DNA from: Lentzea californiensis | GTDB lineage: Bacteria > Actinomycetota > Actinomycetes > Mycobacteriales > Pseudonocardiaceae | DNA length: 64,000 nt | NCBI RefSeq assembly: GCF_024648825.1 | Contig: NZ_JANBBE010000004.1 | Location: forward strand, 310,001-374,000 | Reading direction: 5' to 3' | Shown here: positions 54,067 through 62,002 of the stretch, in pieces | How positions within the stretch are numbered: the stretch's first letter is position 1 | Layout of the letters: each line of letters starts with the position of its first letter | Translations under genes and position numbers: made by a program | The notes under the pieces: model-generated | The model's input: only the letters and a program-made list of their open reading frames with translations | Databases searched by the model: none | Told to the model about the DNA's origin: nothing

Positions 54067-54138
54067 CTGACGTTATCCGAGAGGTCTGACAGAAACGGGA
54101 CTGCTCCGAACGGCGCAACCGCTACTCAGCGTCGAGCA

Positions 54139-54213
54139 GTCACCCGAGTGGGTGACACATAGCGTTGCGACCTACGTCGCAATCGGTAAACGGATGGTGA
54201 CCGGCCGGTAACC
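54139..54213. promoter_or_regulatory. Palindrome cluster in the divergent intergenic region
   Basis: Three inverted repeats lie in about 75 bases: GTCACCC/GGGTGAC (54139-54156, 4-nt gap), TTGCGAC/GTCGCAA (54165-54182, 4-nt gap) and GGTGACCGGCCGGTAACC (54196-54213). They sit between divergent genes starting at 54066 and 54353, suggesting one or more regulators bind here. The rest of 54067-54352 shows only a ribosome binding site (GAGGGAG) before 54353. Confidence 0.6.
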
Positions 54214-54352
54214 GATCATGCGGATGACCGTTCGTCTGCCGTTCGCCGACGCTCACCGAACGCTTGCCGCAAGACCAGCGGGAGTAACACTCCGTAGAAG
54301 ATCAACTCAGGAGAATGGAGTTCACCAGGAGGCGTCGCGACGAGGGAGCACG

Positions 54353-54610
54353 ATGGCGGTCAAGGCGGAGCGTTCACCCGATAGAGCGGGTGACGTGGAG
54401 GTTCCGCAGCCTCGGCAGCTGGAGAGGTGGCTCGTCCACCCCGGCAACTGGCCGCACGCGATGCAGGTGACGATCATCCTCGTGCTGATCGCACTGCTGC
54501 TGTGGGCCATCGCCGTCACGCTCGGCCCCGACCAGGCCTTCATCGTCGGCTCCGCGGGCATCGCGGCCAAGCTGATCTGCATGTACCTCGACACCCGCGT
54601 CCGGAACTAG
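54353..54610 (+). CDS. Small two-segment membrane protein, hypothetical
   Basis: Protein of 85 residues: a charged N-terminus (1-35, ERSPDRAGDVEVPQPRQLER), then two hydrophobic segments, VTIILVLIALLLWAIAVTLG and FIVGSAGIAAKLICMYL, with a short loop. The ATG at 54353 follows GAGGGAG. Longer in-frame starts upstream run through a palindrome cluster and look non-coding. No family is recognised. It overlaps the convergent DUF2277 gene by four bases. Confidence 0.6.
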   Translation: MAVKAERSPDRAGDVEVPQPRQLERWLVHPGNWPHAMQVTIILVLIALLLWAIAVTLGPDQAFIVGSAGIAAKLICMYLDTRVRN

Positions 54611-54876
54611 CTCCCGTACCTCTCGGCGGCACGGGCCTTGGCCTTCGCCGCCTCGACCTCGCGGTCCTTCGGCGGTGCGGTGGTCACCAGCGCGTCGAGC
54701 AGTTCCTGCGTAGCCGCCGCCACGGCCGCGACGGCCTTGTCGTACGCGGCCTGGTTCACCGCGGACGGTTTCGCGGCCCCGCCCACCTTCCGCACGTACT
54801 GCAGCGCCGCGGCCTGCACCTCGTCGGACGTGGCGGGCGGTTCGAAGTTGTGGAGCACCCGGATGTTTCGGCACAT
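54607..54876 (-). CDS. DUF2277 family protein
   Basis: Small protein of 89 residues with the family hallmark start MCRNIRVLHNFEPPATSDEV and a helical body (AAALQYVRKVGGAAKP, EVEAAKAKARAAERYGS). Conserved across actinomycetes, function unknown; the N-terminal Cys and Asn are invariant in the family. It directly follows the XRE-cupin gene by 7 bases, so the two are probably cotranscribed. Confidence 0.85.
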   Translation of the reverse strand: MCRNIRVLHNFEPPATSDEVQAAALQYVRKVGGAAKPSAVNQAAYDKAVAAVAAATQELLDALVTTAPPKDREVEAAKAKARAAERYGS

Positions 54877-54883
54877 GCCTCCA

Positions 54884-55444
54884 CTATGACCTGTTCGGCG
54901 GCGCCGCGCGGGTGTGGATGCGTTCCCCCTGCTTGCCGAACAGGCTGAGGATCTCGGCGGGCCTGCCGTCCGCGCTGCTGAAGCTGTGCGGTTGCCGGCA
55001 GTCGAACTCGGCCACCTCGCCCGCGCGCAGCACGACCTCCTTGTCGCTGAGCCGCAGCCGGATCTGCCCGCTCAACACGTAGAACCACTCGTATCCCTCG
55101 TGCGCGCGCGGTTCGTGCAGCTCCGGGTCTGAGATGATCATCTTCCACGCCTGCAGCGGCCCGATCGACCTGGTCAGCGGGATGCCGACCCGGCCGTGGC
55201 TGAGCTCGCGCGGCTTCATCGTGACGCGCGGATCACCCACCTCGGGCGCGCCGACCAGGTCGTCCAGCGACACCTGGTAGGTCCGCGACAACGGCAGCAG
55301 CAGCTCCAGCGTCGGCTTGCGCTGGTCGGTCTCCAGGCGCGACAGCGTCGACTTCGAGATGCCCGTCATCTCGGACAACGACGCCAGCGTCAGGTCGTGC
55401 TCGGCCCGCAGCGCGGCGAGCCGTTGCCCCACGGTTGTTGCCAT
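54884..55444 (-). CDS. XRE family regulator with C-terminal cupin
   Basis: Regulator of 186 residues: XRE helix-turn-helix at about 6-60 (TLASLSEMTGISKSTLSRLE) and a single cupin sensor domain at about 95-175 with HEGYEWFYVLSGQIRLRL and the following FDCRQPHSFSSADGRPAEIL. It is divergent from the thioredoxin-reductase-like gene with 50 bases between starts, and is its probable regulator; this layout is common in actinomycetes. It is followed by the DUF2277 gene in the same direction. Confidence 0.85.
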   Translation of the reverse strand: MATTVGQRLAALRAEHDLTLASLSEMTGISKSTLSRLETDQRKPTLELLLPLSRTYQVSLDDLVGAPEVGDPRVTMKPRELSHGRVGIPLTRSIGPLQAWKMIISDPELHEPRAHEGYEWFYVLSGQIRLRLSDKEVVLRAGEVAEFDCRQPHSFSSADGRPAEILSLFGKQGERIHTRAAPPNRS

Positions 55445-55494
55445 AACAGCAACTTACTTTGCCAAAACTGGACTGTCGACCGCACTCTCGAACC

Positions 55495-56307
55495 ATGACG
55501 TACGAAGTGGTGATCATTGGTGGGGGAGCGGCCGGACTGAGCGCCGCTCTGATGCTGACCAGGGCGCGCCGCAGCGTGCTCGTGGTCGATGGTGCCGAGC
55601 CGCGCAACGCCCCGGCCGCGCACATGCACAACTACCTCTCTCGCGACGGCTTCTCACCGTTGGAACTGCTCAAGCACGGCAGGGCCGAGGTCGAGGGGTA
55701 CGGCGGAGAGATCGTCAACGACGAGGTTCGAGGCGTGACCAAGCTCGACGACGGGTTCGCGGTCGACCTGAGCGAGCGCACGGTGCGTGCCAAGCGCTTG
55801 CTGTTCGCGACCGGCTTGGTCGACGAGGTGCCGGACAACCTGCGCGAACGCTGGGGCCGCGACGTCTTCGGCTGCCCGTACTGCCACGGCTACGAGGTCC
55901 GCGACCAGAAGCTCGTCGTGTTCGGCGAGGAGATGAAGGTCGCGCTGGTCCGGCAGTGGTCGGACGACGTCACCCACGTGCCTTCGGTCGACGGCATCGA
56001 GGTCGAGGACGACCGGCTGGTCGCCGTGATCTCCGGCGGTAAGCGGGTACCGGCCGACGCGCTCGTGTACTCCGCACCGGTCAAACCGCGTGACGAGTTC
56101 CTGCTGGCGTTGGGTGCCGAGACCGCAGAGACGATGGCCGGCCCGTTCGTGCGCACGGACGCGAAGGGCCGCACGAGCGTGCCCGGCGTCTACGCGGCCG
56201 GCAACGTCACGGACCCGACAGCCATCGTGATCGTCGCCGCCGCTCAGGGCGCCCAGGCGGCCGGGATGATCAACGTGGACCTGCTGGGTCTCATGCCGGC
56301 AGGCTGA
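55495..56307 (+). CDS. Thioredoxin reductase-like FAD protein with shortened NAD(P) domain
   Basis: Protein of 270 residues related to the 300-320-residue thioredoxin-reductase-like flavoproteins. FAD motif GGGAAGLSAALMLTRARR is at 9-26, the redox-like CPYCHGYEVRD at 127-137, and VPGVYAAGNVTDPTAIVIVA near the C-terminus. After CPYC the NAD(P) domain is cut down: LVVFGEEMKVALVRQWSDDV has no GxGxxG, and about 30 residues expected between it and the VEDDRL strand are missing. It probably cannot bind NADPH normally. ATG 55495 is preferred because it begins the FAD strand (TYEVVIIGGG). Divergent from the XRE-cupin gene. Confidence 0.7.
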   Translation: MTYEVVIIGGGAAGLSAALMLTRARRSVLVVDGAEPRNAPAAHMHNYLSRDGFSPLELLKHGRAEVEGYGGEIVNDEVRGVTKLDDGFAVDLSERTVRAKRLLFATGLVDEVPDNLRERWGRDVFGCPYCHGYEVRDQKLVVFGEEMKVALVRQWSDDVTHVPSVDGIEVEDDRLVAVISGGKRVPADALVYSAPVKPRDEFLLALGAETAETMAGPFVRTDAKGRTSVPGVYAAGNVTDPTAIVIVAAAQGAQAAGMINVDLLGLMPAG

Positions 56308-58000
56308 TCCGGAACGTCGACCCCTCGCCGAGGGTGCTCGTCACCGACACCGTGCCGCCGTGCGCCTCCACGAGGTGCCGCGTGATCGCGAGACCGAGCC
56401 CGCTGCCGCCCGTGCGGCGGCTGCGGGACTTGTCCGCCCGCCAGAACCTGTCGAACACGTGCGGCACGTCGTCCGGCGCGATGCCGGTACCGGTGTCCGT
56501 GACCTCCAGGACGGCCTCGTCCTGCCACCGGAACAACTTCACGACGACCTCGCCGCCCGGAGGGGTGTAGCGCACGGCGTTCGCGACGAGGTTGCCGAGC
56601 GCCTGCCGCAGTCGCACCGGGTCCGCGGTGACGTGCACCGGCGTGGTCTCGGCGCGCAGCAGGATCTCGCGGTTCTGCTGCGCGTTGACGACCTGGTCCA
56701 CGACGTCGTCCAGCGCGATCGGCTCGGGGTGCAGCCGCAGCGTGCCCGCGTCGGCCTGTGCGAGGTCGTGCAGGTCGTCCACGAGTCGTTGCAGCAGAAG
56801 GGATTCCTCCAGCAGCATGTCGATCAGGTGCGGGTCCGGTTCGGCCAGCCCGTCCTGCGTCGCCTCCAGCCAGCCGGTGATGTTGCCCAACGGCGTGCGC
56901 AACTCGTGCGCGACGTCGCTGACCATGGCCTGCCGCTGGCGTTCGGTCTCGGCGAGCTTCTCCGACATCGCGTTGAACGACCGCGCGAGCTCGCCGATCT
57001 CACCCGAGCCGCCGTCCACCCGTGCCGTCCGATCGCCTTCGGCAGTGCGTTTCGTGGCGGCGGTGAGGGCTCGGATCGGCCGCACGAGCTGTGTGGCGGT
57101 GAGCCACGACGCGAACCCGGCAAGTGCAAGGATTCCCAGCGCCACCAACGTGATCCGGGTGGCGCCGGTCGTCGAGAGGTCGATCGCCATCGGCTCGTCG
57201 CCGGTCGGTGAGGTGAGGAACAGCTGCGCCGGCGCCGCGACGTGCGGCCGGAGCTGTTCGCGACGCGAGCTGTCCATGCACGCCACCACCTCCGGCGGCG
57301 CGCCGTCGACGGTCGTGATCTCCCAGTCGAAGGTGGTGGGAGTGAGCGACTTGCCGTAGTTCCTGCCGCTCCAGCCTCGCTGGTCGAGGCATTTCGAGAA
57401 CAGCGCCTGGAGCTGTCCGTACGCGGCCTTCTCCGTCACCGTGAGCGTGTAGAGGCGATTGCCGACCGGGCAGTCCTCCCAGATCGAGAGCTCGCCGGGC
57501 CCGAGGTCGGGCAGCCGCGGCCGGCCGTTGGGCGCTTCCACGAGCGTGATCCTGTTGTTGCACTGGAGGAGCTGGTCCGCATAGGCGTACAGCGTGCGGT
57601 ACTCCTCGTCGTTGAGCTTGAACGGCCCGACCGCCCTGGGGTCGATCTTTCCGTTGACGTTCAGCGGGTCGACCAGTGCCTTGGGGGTGATGGGCAGTTG
57701 CGGCGCGTTCTCGCCGCCGGTGTCGACCAGCGTCGTACCGTTGCCGTCTGTCAGCGCGATCCGGCGGCCGTACTTCTGCGCGATACCGTCCACAGCGGAC
57801 TTCGCATCCGTCCAGTCCTCGTGCGTGGCCGCGTGGCGCACCAGCTCGTCGAATATCTGTGCGTCCGTCTCGAGCACGTCGCCCTGCTCCTGCCGGATCG
57901 CCCCCGTCGTCGCCTGCGACGCGAGCCACGCCGTGACGGCGATCGAGCAGGCCGCGATCACCAAGGAGAACAGGAAGAACCGAACCAGCAGGCTTTTCAT
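56291..58000 (-). CDS. Two-component sensor histidine kinase
   Basis: Membrane kinase of 569 residues. Transmembrane helix 1 is at about 6-28 (FFLFSLVIAACSIAVTAWLA) and the extracytoplasmic sensor at about 30-270 has cysteines in LLQCNN, EDCPV, SKCLD and ACMD. Helix 2 is at about 279-300 and HAMP at about 300-355. The phosphoacceptor is in SDVAHELRTPLGNITGW, and the ATP site has NLVANAVRYTPPGG, DTGTGIAPDDVPHVFDRF and GGSGLGLAITRHLVEAHGG. It is the partner of the response regulator at 58740-59405 and would follow it in one operon, but a transposase remnant now separates the two by 740 bases. Its own ribosome binding site (AAGGA) is present. Confidence 0.9.
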   Translation of the reverse strand: MKSLLVRFFLFSLVIAACSIAVTAWLASQATTGAIRQEQGDVLETDAQIFDELVRHAATHEDWTDAKSAVDGIAQKYGRRIALTDGNGTTLVDTGGENAPQLPITPKALVDPLNVNGKIDPRAVGPFKLNDEEYRTLYAYADQLLQCNNRITLVEAPNGRPRLPDLGPGELSIWEDCPVGNRLYTLTVTEKAAYGQLQALFSKCLDQRGWSGRNYGKSLTPTTFDWEITTVDGAPPEVVACMDSSRREQLRPHVAAPAQLFLTSPTGDEPMAIDLSTTGATRITLVALGILALAGFASWLTATQLVRPIRALTAATKRTAEGDRTARVDGGSGEIGELARSFNAMSEKLAETERQRQAMVSDVAHELRTPLGNITGWLEATQDGLAEPDPHLIDMLLEESLLLQRLVDDLHDLAQADAGTLRLHPEPIALDDVVDQVVNAQQNREILLRAETTPVHVTADPVRLRQALGNLVANAVRYTPPGGEVVVKLFRWQDEAVLEVTDTGTGIAPDDVPHVFDRFWRADKSRSRRTGGSGLGLAITRHLVEAHGGTVSVTSTLGEGSTFRISLPA

Positions 58001-58152
58001 CTGAAGTCCTTCGAGGAGACCTCGTCCTTCTGGACGTGGAGGAATCGGACCTCTGCGAAATAGAGAGGGAACAGCGGGGGCGCCTTCAGGGCGATACGGC
58101 GTCCACGCCTCAGTCGTACGGGCACACGCAGTTGCCGGGTAGTGTGTGAACG

Positions 58153-58767
58153 GTGAATGGGCTGGTGAAGCGGGCGTTCCGGTACCGCTTCTATCCGAGC
58201 GAGGCGCAGGCTGCGGAGCTGTCGCGCACGTTCGGGTGTGTCCGCAAGATCTACAACTTGGCGTTGCGGGCCCGTGCGGTTGCGTAGGCGCTGCGTGGGG
58301 AGCGGGTCGGTTACGAGGCCACGTCGGGTTTGCTCACCGCGTGGAAGCGAACGGAGGAGCTGGCGTTTCGCCTGGCCCGTGCCATCAGTGATGCGGGCTG
58401 GCGGCAGTTCCGGCAGCTGCTGGAGTACAAGGCACACTGGTACGGGCGGGATGTGATCGTCGTGGATCGCTGCTTCCCGTCGTCCAAGCTGTGCTCGGTC
58501 TGCGGCGCGCTGGCTGCGGCGATGCCGCTGGGCGTGCGCACATGGACCTGCGTCTGCGGTGTGACCCATGACCGAGACGTGAACGCGGCACGCAACATCC
58601 TGGCCGCCGGGCTGGCGGTGACAGTTTGTGGAGCCGGTGTAAGACCTCAACGAAACCTTCCGGGCGGGCAGTCGGTGACGAAGCAGAAAACCTGCGGCGC
58701 GAGCCGTGGGAATCTCCCTCGTTCACGAGGGAGAGGAAGTCAAACGAGCTTGTACCCGATGCCGTAG
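58153..58767 (+). pseudogene. IS605/IS1341-type TnpB (OrfB) remnant, with premature stop and internal deletion
   Basis: The frame from GTG 58153 (VNGLVKRAFRYRFYPSEAQA) matches the TnpB start, then hits TAG at 58285-58287. The same frame continues after it with [15 protein letters not shown], joined directly to the C-terminal RuvC/zinc part ([51 protein letters not shown]). About 180 central residues are gone. The end is frameshifted: the family tail ([11 protein letters not shown]) reads in another frame. The element's right-end hairpin CTCCCTCG/CGAGGGAG lies at about 58715-58734. Functionally dead; it lies antisense between a response regulator and its kinase. A guide-RNA function is unlikely without the protein. 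Confidence 0.85.
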
Positions 58768-59405
58768 ACGGTGAGAAGCCGTTCCGGCCGGCGCGAGTCC
58801 TGCTCGATCTTGCGGCGCAGTTTCATCATGTGCACGTCGACCGTGCGCGCGGTGATGAACCCGTCCTCCAGCAACTGCTCGCGTGTGAACACCCGTTGCG
58901 GCTGTGCGGCCATCTTGGCCAGCAAACGGAACTCCGCCGGCGTGAGGCTCACCAGCTCCTCTTTGATGCGCACTTCGTGCCGGATCGGGTCGACGGTCAG
59001 ATCGCCGACCTTGAGCACCGTGGCGTTCGTTTCGCGCGCACGACCGGTGCGCCGCAGGATCGTCCGCACCCGCGCGACCATCTGCCGTGGCCGGAACGGT
59101 TTCGTGATGTAGTCGTCGGCGCCCAGGTCGAACCCGAGCAGCACATCGTCCTCCGTGGACCGCGCGGTGAGCAGCACGATCGGCACGTCCGACTCGGTCC
59201 GGACGGCGCGCATCACGTCGATGCCGTCGACCAGCGGCATCATCACGTCGAGGACCAGCAGGTCGGGGTTGCGGCGCCGGGTCTCGTCGATCGCCGCCCG
59301 CCCGTCGTGGACGACCACCACGGAATGCCCGTCGTGCTCCAGGTACCGGCGGACGAGTTCAGCCTGGTGAACGTTGTCCTCCGCGACGAGAATGTGAGCG
59401 CACAC
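58740..59405 (-). CDS. Two-component response regulator, OmpR/PhoB type
   Basis: Response regulator of 221 residues. The receiver domain has the acidic pair in [15 protein letters not shown], the phosphorylation Asp in [20 protein letters not shown], the switch Thr in [14 protein letters not shown], and the Lys in [12 protein letters not shown]. The C-terminal winged helix is [57 protein letters not shown]. The GTG at 59405 is chosen to start just before the first strand ([11 protein letters not shown]). Its stop codon overlaps the end of the IS605-type remnant, whose insertion appears to have landed right at the end of this gene. Confidence 0.9.
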   Translation of the reverse strand: MCAHILVAEDNVHQAELVRRYLEHDGHSVVVVHDGRAAIDETRRRNPDLLVLDVMMPLVDGIDVMRAVRTESDVPIVLLTARSTEDDVLLGFDLGADDYITKPFRPRQMVARVRTILRRTGRARETNATVLKVGDLTVDPIRHEVRIKEELVSLTPAEFRLLAKMAAQPQRVFTREQLLEDGFITARTVDVHMMKLRRKIEQDSRRPERLLTVYGIGYKLV

Positions 59406-59485
59406 AGTCCGAAGTATGCAGGCCTTCACGACAGTCAAGCGGAACGCAAACAGGTTCTTCATCAGTTCCGGCGAGCGTTGCCGTC

Positions 59486-60277
59486 ATGAGGGTGCACCTG
59501 GCTCTGGCGGCGGTCGGGCTGACCGCGGTCCTGCTGACGACGACGCAGTTGGCAGGCGAGACGTCCCCCGCTGCCGCTCCGACCACGCCACCGGTCACGT
59601 CCGCCGTCACGTCCGCCGAGGTCCCGTCCTCGCCGGCACCGCCACCGCCGCGCGTCTACGCGTCCAGTTCCGACCTGCCCGACGGCCCGGAGTTCCCGGT
59701 GGCCGGCGCCGGCACGTTCCACGTCGTCCCCGGCAGCGGTCCGGTGGTCGGCTCGGGTCCGTTGCGCACCTACGCCGTGGAAGTCGAGAACGGCATCACC
59801 GTCGACGAACAGGCTTTCGCGGCGTTCGTGGACGCAACTCTCACCGACCCGCGTGGCTGGACGGCTCGAGGCGCGCGCTCTGTGCAGCGCGTCTCCGGTG
59901 CCGCGTCGGTGCGTGTGCGGCTGACGTCCCAGCAGACCGCCCGCACCGCCTGCGGGTTCGAGATCCCGGTCGACGTCTCGTGCCGTGACGGCAACTTCGT
60001 GTTCCTCAGCGCGGCCCGCTGGATCCGCGGTGCCGTGGCCTTCCTGCCGGACCTCCACACGTACCGGACTTACATGGTCAACCACGAGGTCGGGCACGCG
60101 TTCGGGCAGGGACACCAGCCCTGTGGCGTCGCCGGTGGCCCGGCGCCGGTGATGATGCAGCAGACGTTCGGCGTGTCCAACGACGAGATCGTCCGCATCA
60201 CCGGCGGAGTTCCTCAGGGCGCGTTCATTCCGCAGGACGGGAAGGTGTGCGCGCCGAACGGGTGGCCGTATCCATGA
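59486..60277 (+). CDS. DUF3152 secreted protein, metallopeptidase-like
   Basis: Exported protein of 263 residues. The signal sequence is about 1-30 (VHLALAAVGLTAVLLTTTQL), followed by a Pro/Thr/Ser-rich linker. The DUF3152 domain (about 80-263) has an active-site-like zinc motif HEVGHAFGQGHQPC, resembling the HExGHxxGxxH of metzincins, and a disulfide-capable CGFEIPVDVSC. DUF3152 is common and uncharacterised in actinomycetes. It is divergent from the response regulator. The 3' end is antisense to the methyltransferase remnant over 53 bases. Confidence 0.85.
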   Translation: MRVHLALAAVGLTAVLLTTTQLAGETSPAAAPTTPPVTSAVTSAEVPSSPAPPPPRVYASSSDLPDGPEFPVAGAGTFHVVPGSGPVVGSGPLRTYAVEVENGITVDEQAFAAFVDATLTDPRGWTARGARSVQRVSGAASVRVRLTSQQTARTACGFEIPVDVSCRDGNFVFLSAARWIRGAVAFLPDLHTYRTYMVNHEVGHAFGQGHQPCGVAGGPAPVMMQQTFGVSNDEIVRITGGVPQGAFIPQDGKVCAPNGWPYP

Positions 60278-60503
60278 CCTTCGTCGCCACGACCACGGTC
60301 GTCGTCTCGCCCTCGGCCGCGAACACCGGCTCCACGCGTTCGAACACCTCCCTCAGCTCGGCGACCACACGTCCTTGTGGTCCAACGGCTTCCACGAGCG
60401 CGGGAATCAGCGCTCCGCTGCCGCAGCCGATGTCGAGTACGGCGTTGCCGGGCTTGAGGCCGAGCTCGTCGTTTGCAATGCGATTGCATTGGAGTTGGTG
60501 CAT
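60225..60503 (-). pseudogene. Methyltransferase remnant (internal deletion)
   Basis: A 92-residue frame. It starts like a class I SAM-dependent methyltransferase, with the SAM motif LDIGCGSGALIPALVEAVG, then jumps to what looks like a C-terminal end (ELREVFERVEPVFAAEGETT, VVVATKV) with no catalytic body in between, and runs on into the antisense of DUF3152. The likely explanation is deletion of the central part. Its ATG at 60503 overlaps the TetR ATG (CATG) and its first codons contain a palindrome, so it may not be translated at all. Assignment is tentative. Confidence 0.45.
60476..60491. promoter_or_regulatory. TetR autoregulatory operator palindrome
   Basis: CAATGC (60476-60481), GATT, GCATTG (60486-60491), a perfect 6-bp palindrome with a 4-nt centre. 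It ends 10 bases before the TetR ATG at 60502 and overlaps the start of the methyltransferase remnant, so it could control both directions. Confidence 0.6.
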
Positions 60504-61071
60504 GCCGAAGCAGGTCGACCACGACGAACGCCGACGCCAGATCGGTGACGCCGTGTGCAGGTTGATCGCCGCACGAGGGCTGGAAGCGGTGAGCCTGCGT
60601 CACGTGGCCGCGGAGGCCGGGGTGTCCATGGGACGCGTCCAGCACTACTTCGCGGCCAAGGACGAGATGCTGATGTTCGCGTTCGAGCTGATCAGCGACC
60701 GTGTGGCGGCGCGTTTCGGCGCCGTCCGGGCCGACGACCCCGCGCAGCACCTGCGGGCGATCCTGCTGGAGTTGCTGCCGTTGAGTCCCGCGGCCCGTGC
60801 GGAGGCGCCGGTGCTCGCCGCGTTCCTCGCGCAGGCCGTGGTCGAACCGCGCCTGGGGGAGCCGTTGCGGCGGGGCAACGGCGAGATGGTGGCGTGGCTG
60901 GCGGGAATGATCACCGAGGTACGTCCCGGTGGTGATGCCGAACGAGACGCCATGGCGCTGCTCGCGTTCGTCGACGGCCTGATGCTCCAGGTGCTGATCG
61001 GTCAGGTCCCCCCGGAGGCGGCCGTGTACCTCGTGGATCACCAATTGGCGGGTGTGCTCACTTGTGGTTGA
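60502..61071 (+). CDS. TetR family transcriptional regulator
   Basis: Regulator of 189 residues. The N-terminal TetR helix-turn-helix is DERRRQIGDAVCRLIAARGL, then VSLRHVAAEAGVSMGRVQHY with FAAKDEMLMFAFEL. The rest is a helical ligand domain ending near VDHQLAGVLTCG. The ATG at 60502 is preferred; it overlaps the remnant methyltransferase ATG on the other strand. A palindrome just upstream suggests autoregulation, and the methyltransferase was probably its former target. It is followed by a LysR gene in the same direction 25 bases later. Confidence 0.85.
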   Translation: MPKQVDHDERRRQIGDAVCRLIAARGLEAVSLRHVAAEAGVSMGRVQHYFAAKDEMLMFAFELISDRVAARFGAVRADDPAQHLRAILLELLPLSPAARAEAPVLAAFLAQAVVEPRLGEPLRRGNGEMVAWLAGMITEVRPGGDAERDAMALLAFVDGLMLQVLIGQVPPEAAVYLVDHQLAGVLTCG

Positions 61072-61096
61072 TGTCCGGCTCCATAGCCTGGGCGGC

Positions 61097-62002
61097 ATGG
61101 ACGTGGACACGAGGCTGCTGAGGTATTTCGCCGCCATCGCCGAGGAGGGCAACCTCACGCGCGCTGCGCACCGGCTCTTCGTGTCACAACCATCACTGAC
61201 AAAACAGCTCAAGCACCTGGAATCGCAGCTGGGCGTGCGGCTGTTCACGCGGTCCAGCACCGGGATGAGGCTGACGGAGGCCGGTCACGCCCTCGCCGCG
61301 CGCGTCCCGCCGATGCTCGCGGGCTGGGACGTGGCGGTGAGCGAGACCAGGAGCGCCGCCCGTGTGCTGCGCGTCGGTTTCCTGGCCAGCGCGGCGAACG
61401 ACGCGACGCCGGCCATCGTCCGCGAGTTCGGGCGGCTCCGGCCGGGCTGGCGGGTAGATCTGAAGCAGGCTCCCTGGTCGGACCCGTCGGCAGGCCTCGC
61501 CGGTGCGGAGGTGCCCGTCGCGTTGCTGCGATTACCCTTCCCGGGCGAGGAGACGTTCGGCGTGCGGACGTTGTTCAGCGAATCCCGTTGCGTGGCACTG
61601 CCTTCCGCGCACCGGCTGGCCGGCCGTTCCTCGATCGACTTTCCCGAGCTGTGGGACGACCCGGTCATCGTCGCCCCCGCTCTGAAGGGAACCTGGCGCG
61701 AGCACTGGCTGGCGTTGTCCGAAAGGGACGGTCGCGAGGTGCGCGTCGGCGCCGTGACCGAACACCCCGACGAGTTCCTCGGCGCGATCGCCGGCGGCTG
61801 CGGCATCGCCCTGGTTCCGGCGTCCACGTCCCACTTCTACTCGCGGCCGGACATCGTCTACGTGCCCGTGAGGGGCGTGAGTCCCAGCGAGGTGGCCGTT
61901 GCGTGGCTGCCGGACCCCGGTGAGGCGGCCGTCGACTTCGTCCGCTGCTGCCTCGACGTCACGCGCTCGCGGCGCACCGGGTGCGGCACTCGCTCGGGCT
62001 GA
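61097..62002 (+). CDS. LysR family transcriptional regulator
   Basis: Regulator of 301 residues: a LysR winged helix at about 1-60 (DTRLLRYFAAIAEEGNLTRA, FVSQPSLTKQLKHLESQLG) and a periplasmic-binding-like effector domain with VLRVGFLASAANDATPAIVR and the C-terminal GGCGIALVPASTSHF. The ATG at 61097 (MDVDTRLLRYF) is the family-typical start. It is followed by a convergent AraC gene whose 3' end overlaps it by 44 bases; no divergent partner is on the upstream side, so the target is unclear. Confidence 0.85.
   Translation: MDVDTRLLRYFAAIAEEGNLTRAAHRLFVSQPSLTKQLKHLESQLGVRLFTRSSTGMRLTEAGHALAARVPPMLAGWDVAVSETRSAARVLRVGFLASAANDATPAIVREFGRLRPGWRVDLKQAPWSDPSAGLAGAEVPVALLRLPFPGEETFGVRTLFSESRCVALPSAHRLAGRSSIDFPELWDDPVIVAPALKGTWREHWLALSERDGREVRVGAVTEHPDEFLGAIAGGCGIALVPASTSHFYSRPDIVYVPVRGVSPSEVAVAWLPDPGEAAVDFVRCCLDVTRSRRTGCGTRSG

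Noticed and set aside
54139..54156. Possible BldD box in the palindrome cluster
   Set aside because: GTCACCCGAGTGGGTGAC resembles the BldD half-site but has a mismatch at the A/T position, and the second half is not in register.
58146..58391. Second plus-strand frame at the IS605-type remnant
   Set aside because: Its sequence does not match transposase; the frame starting at 58153 carries the TnpB motifs.
59462..60115. Minus-strand frame opposite DUF3152
   Set aside because: Antisense to a gene with a signal peptide and HExGHxxGxxH motif; low-complexity arginine-rich product.
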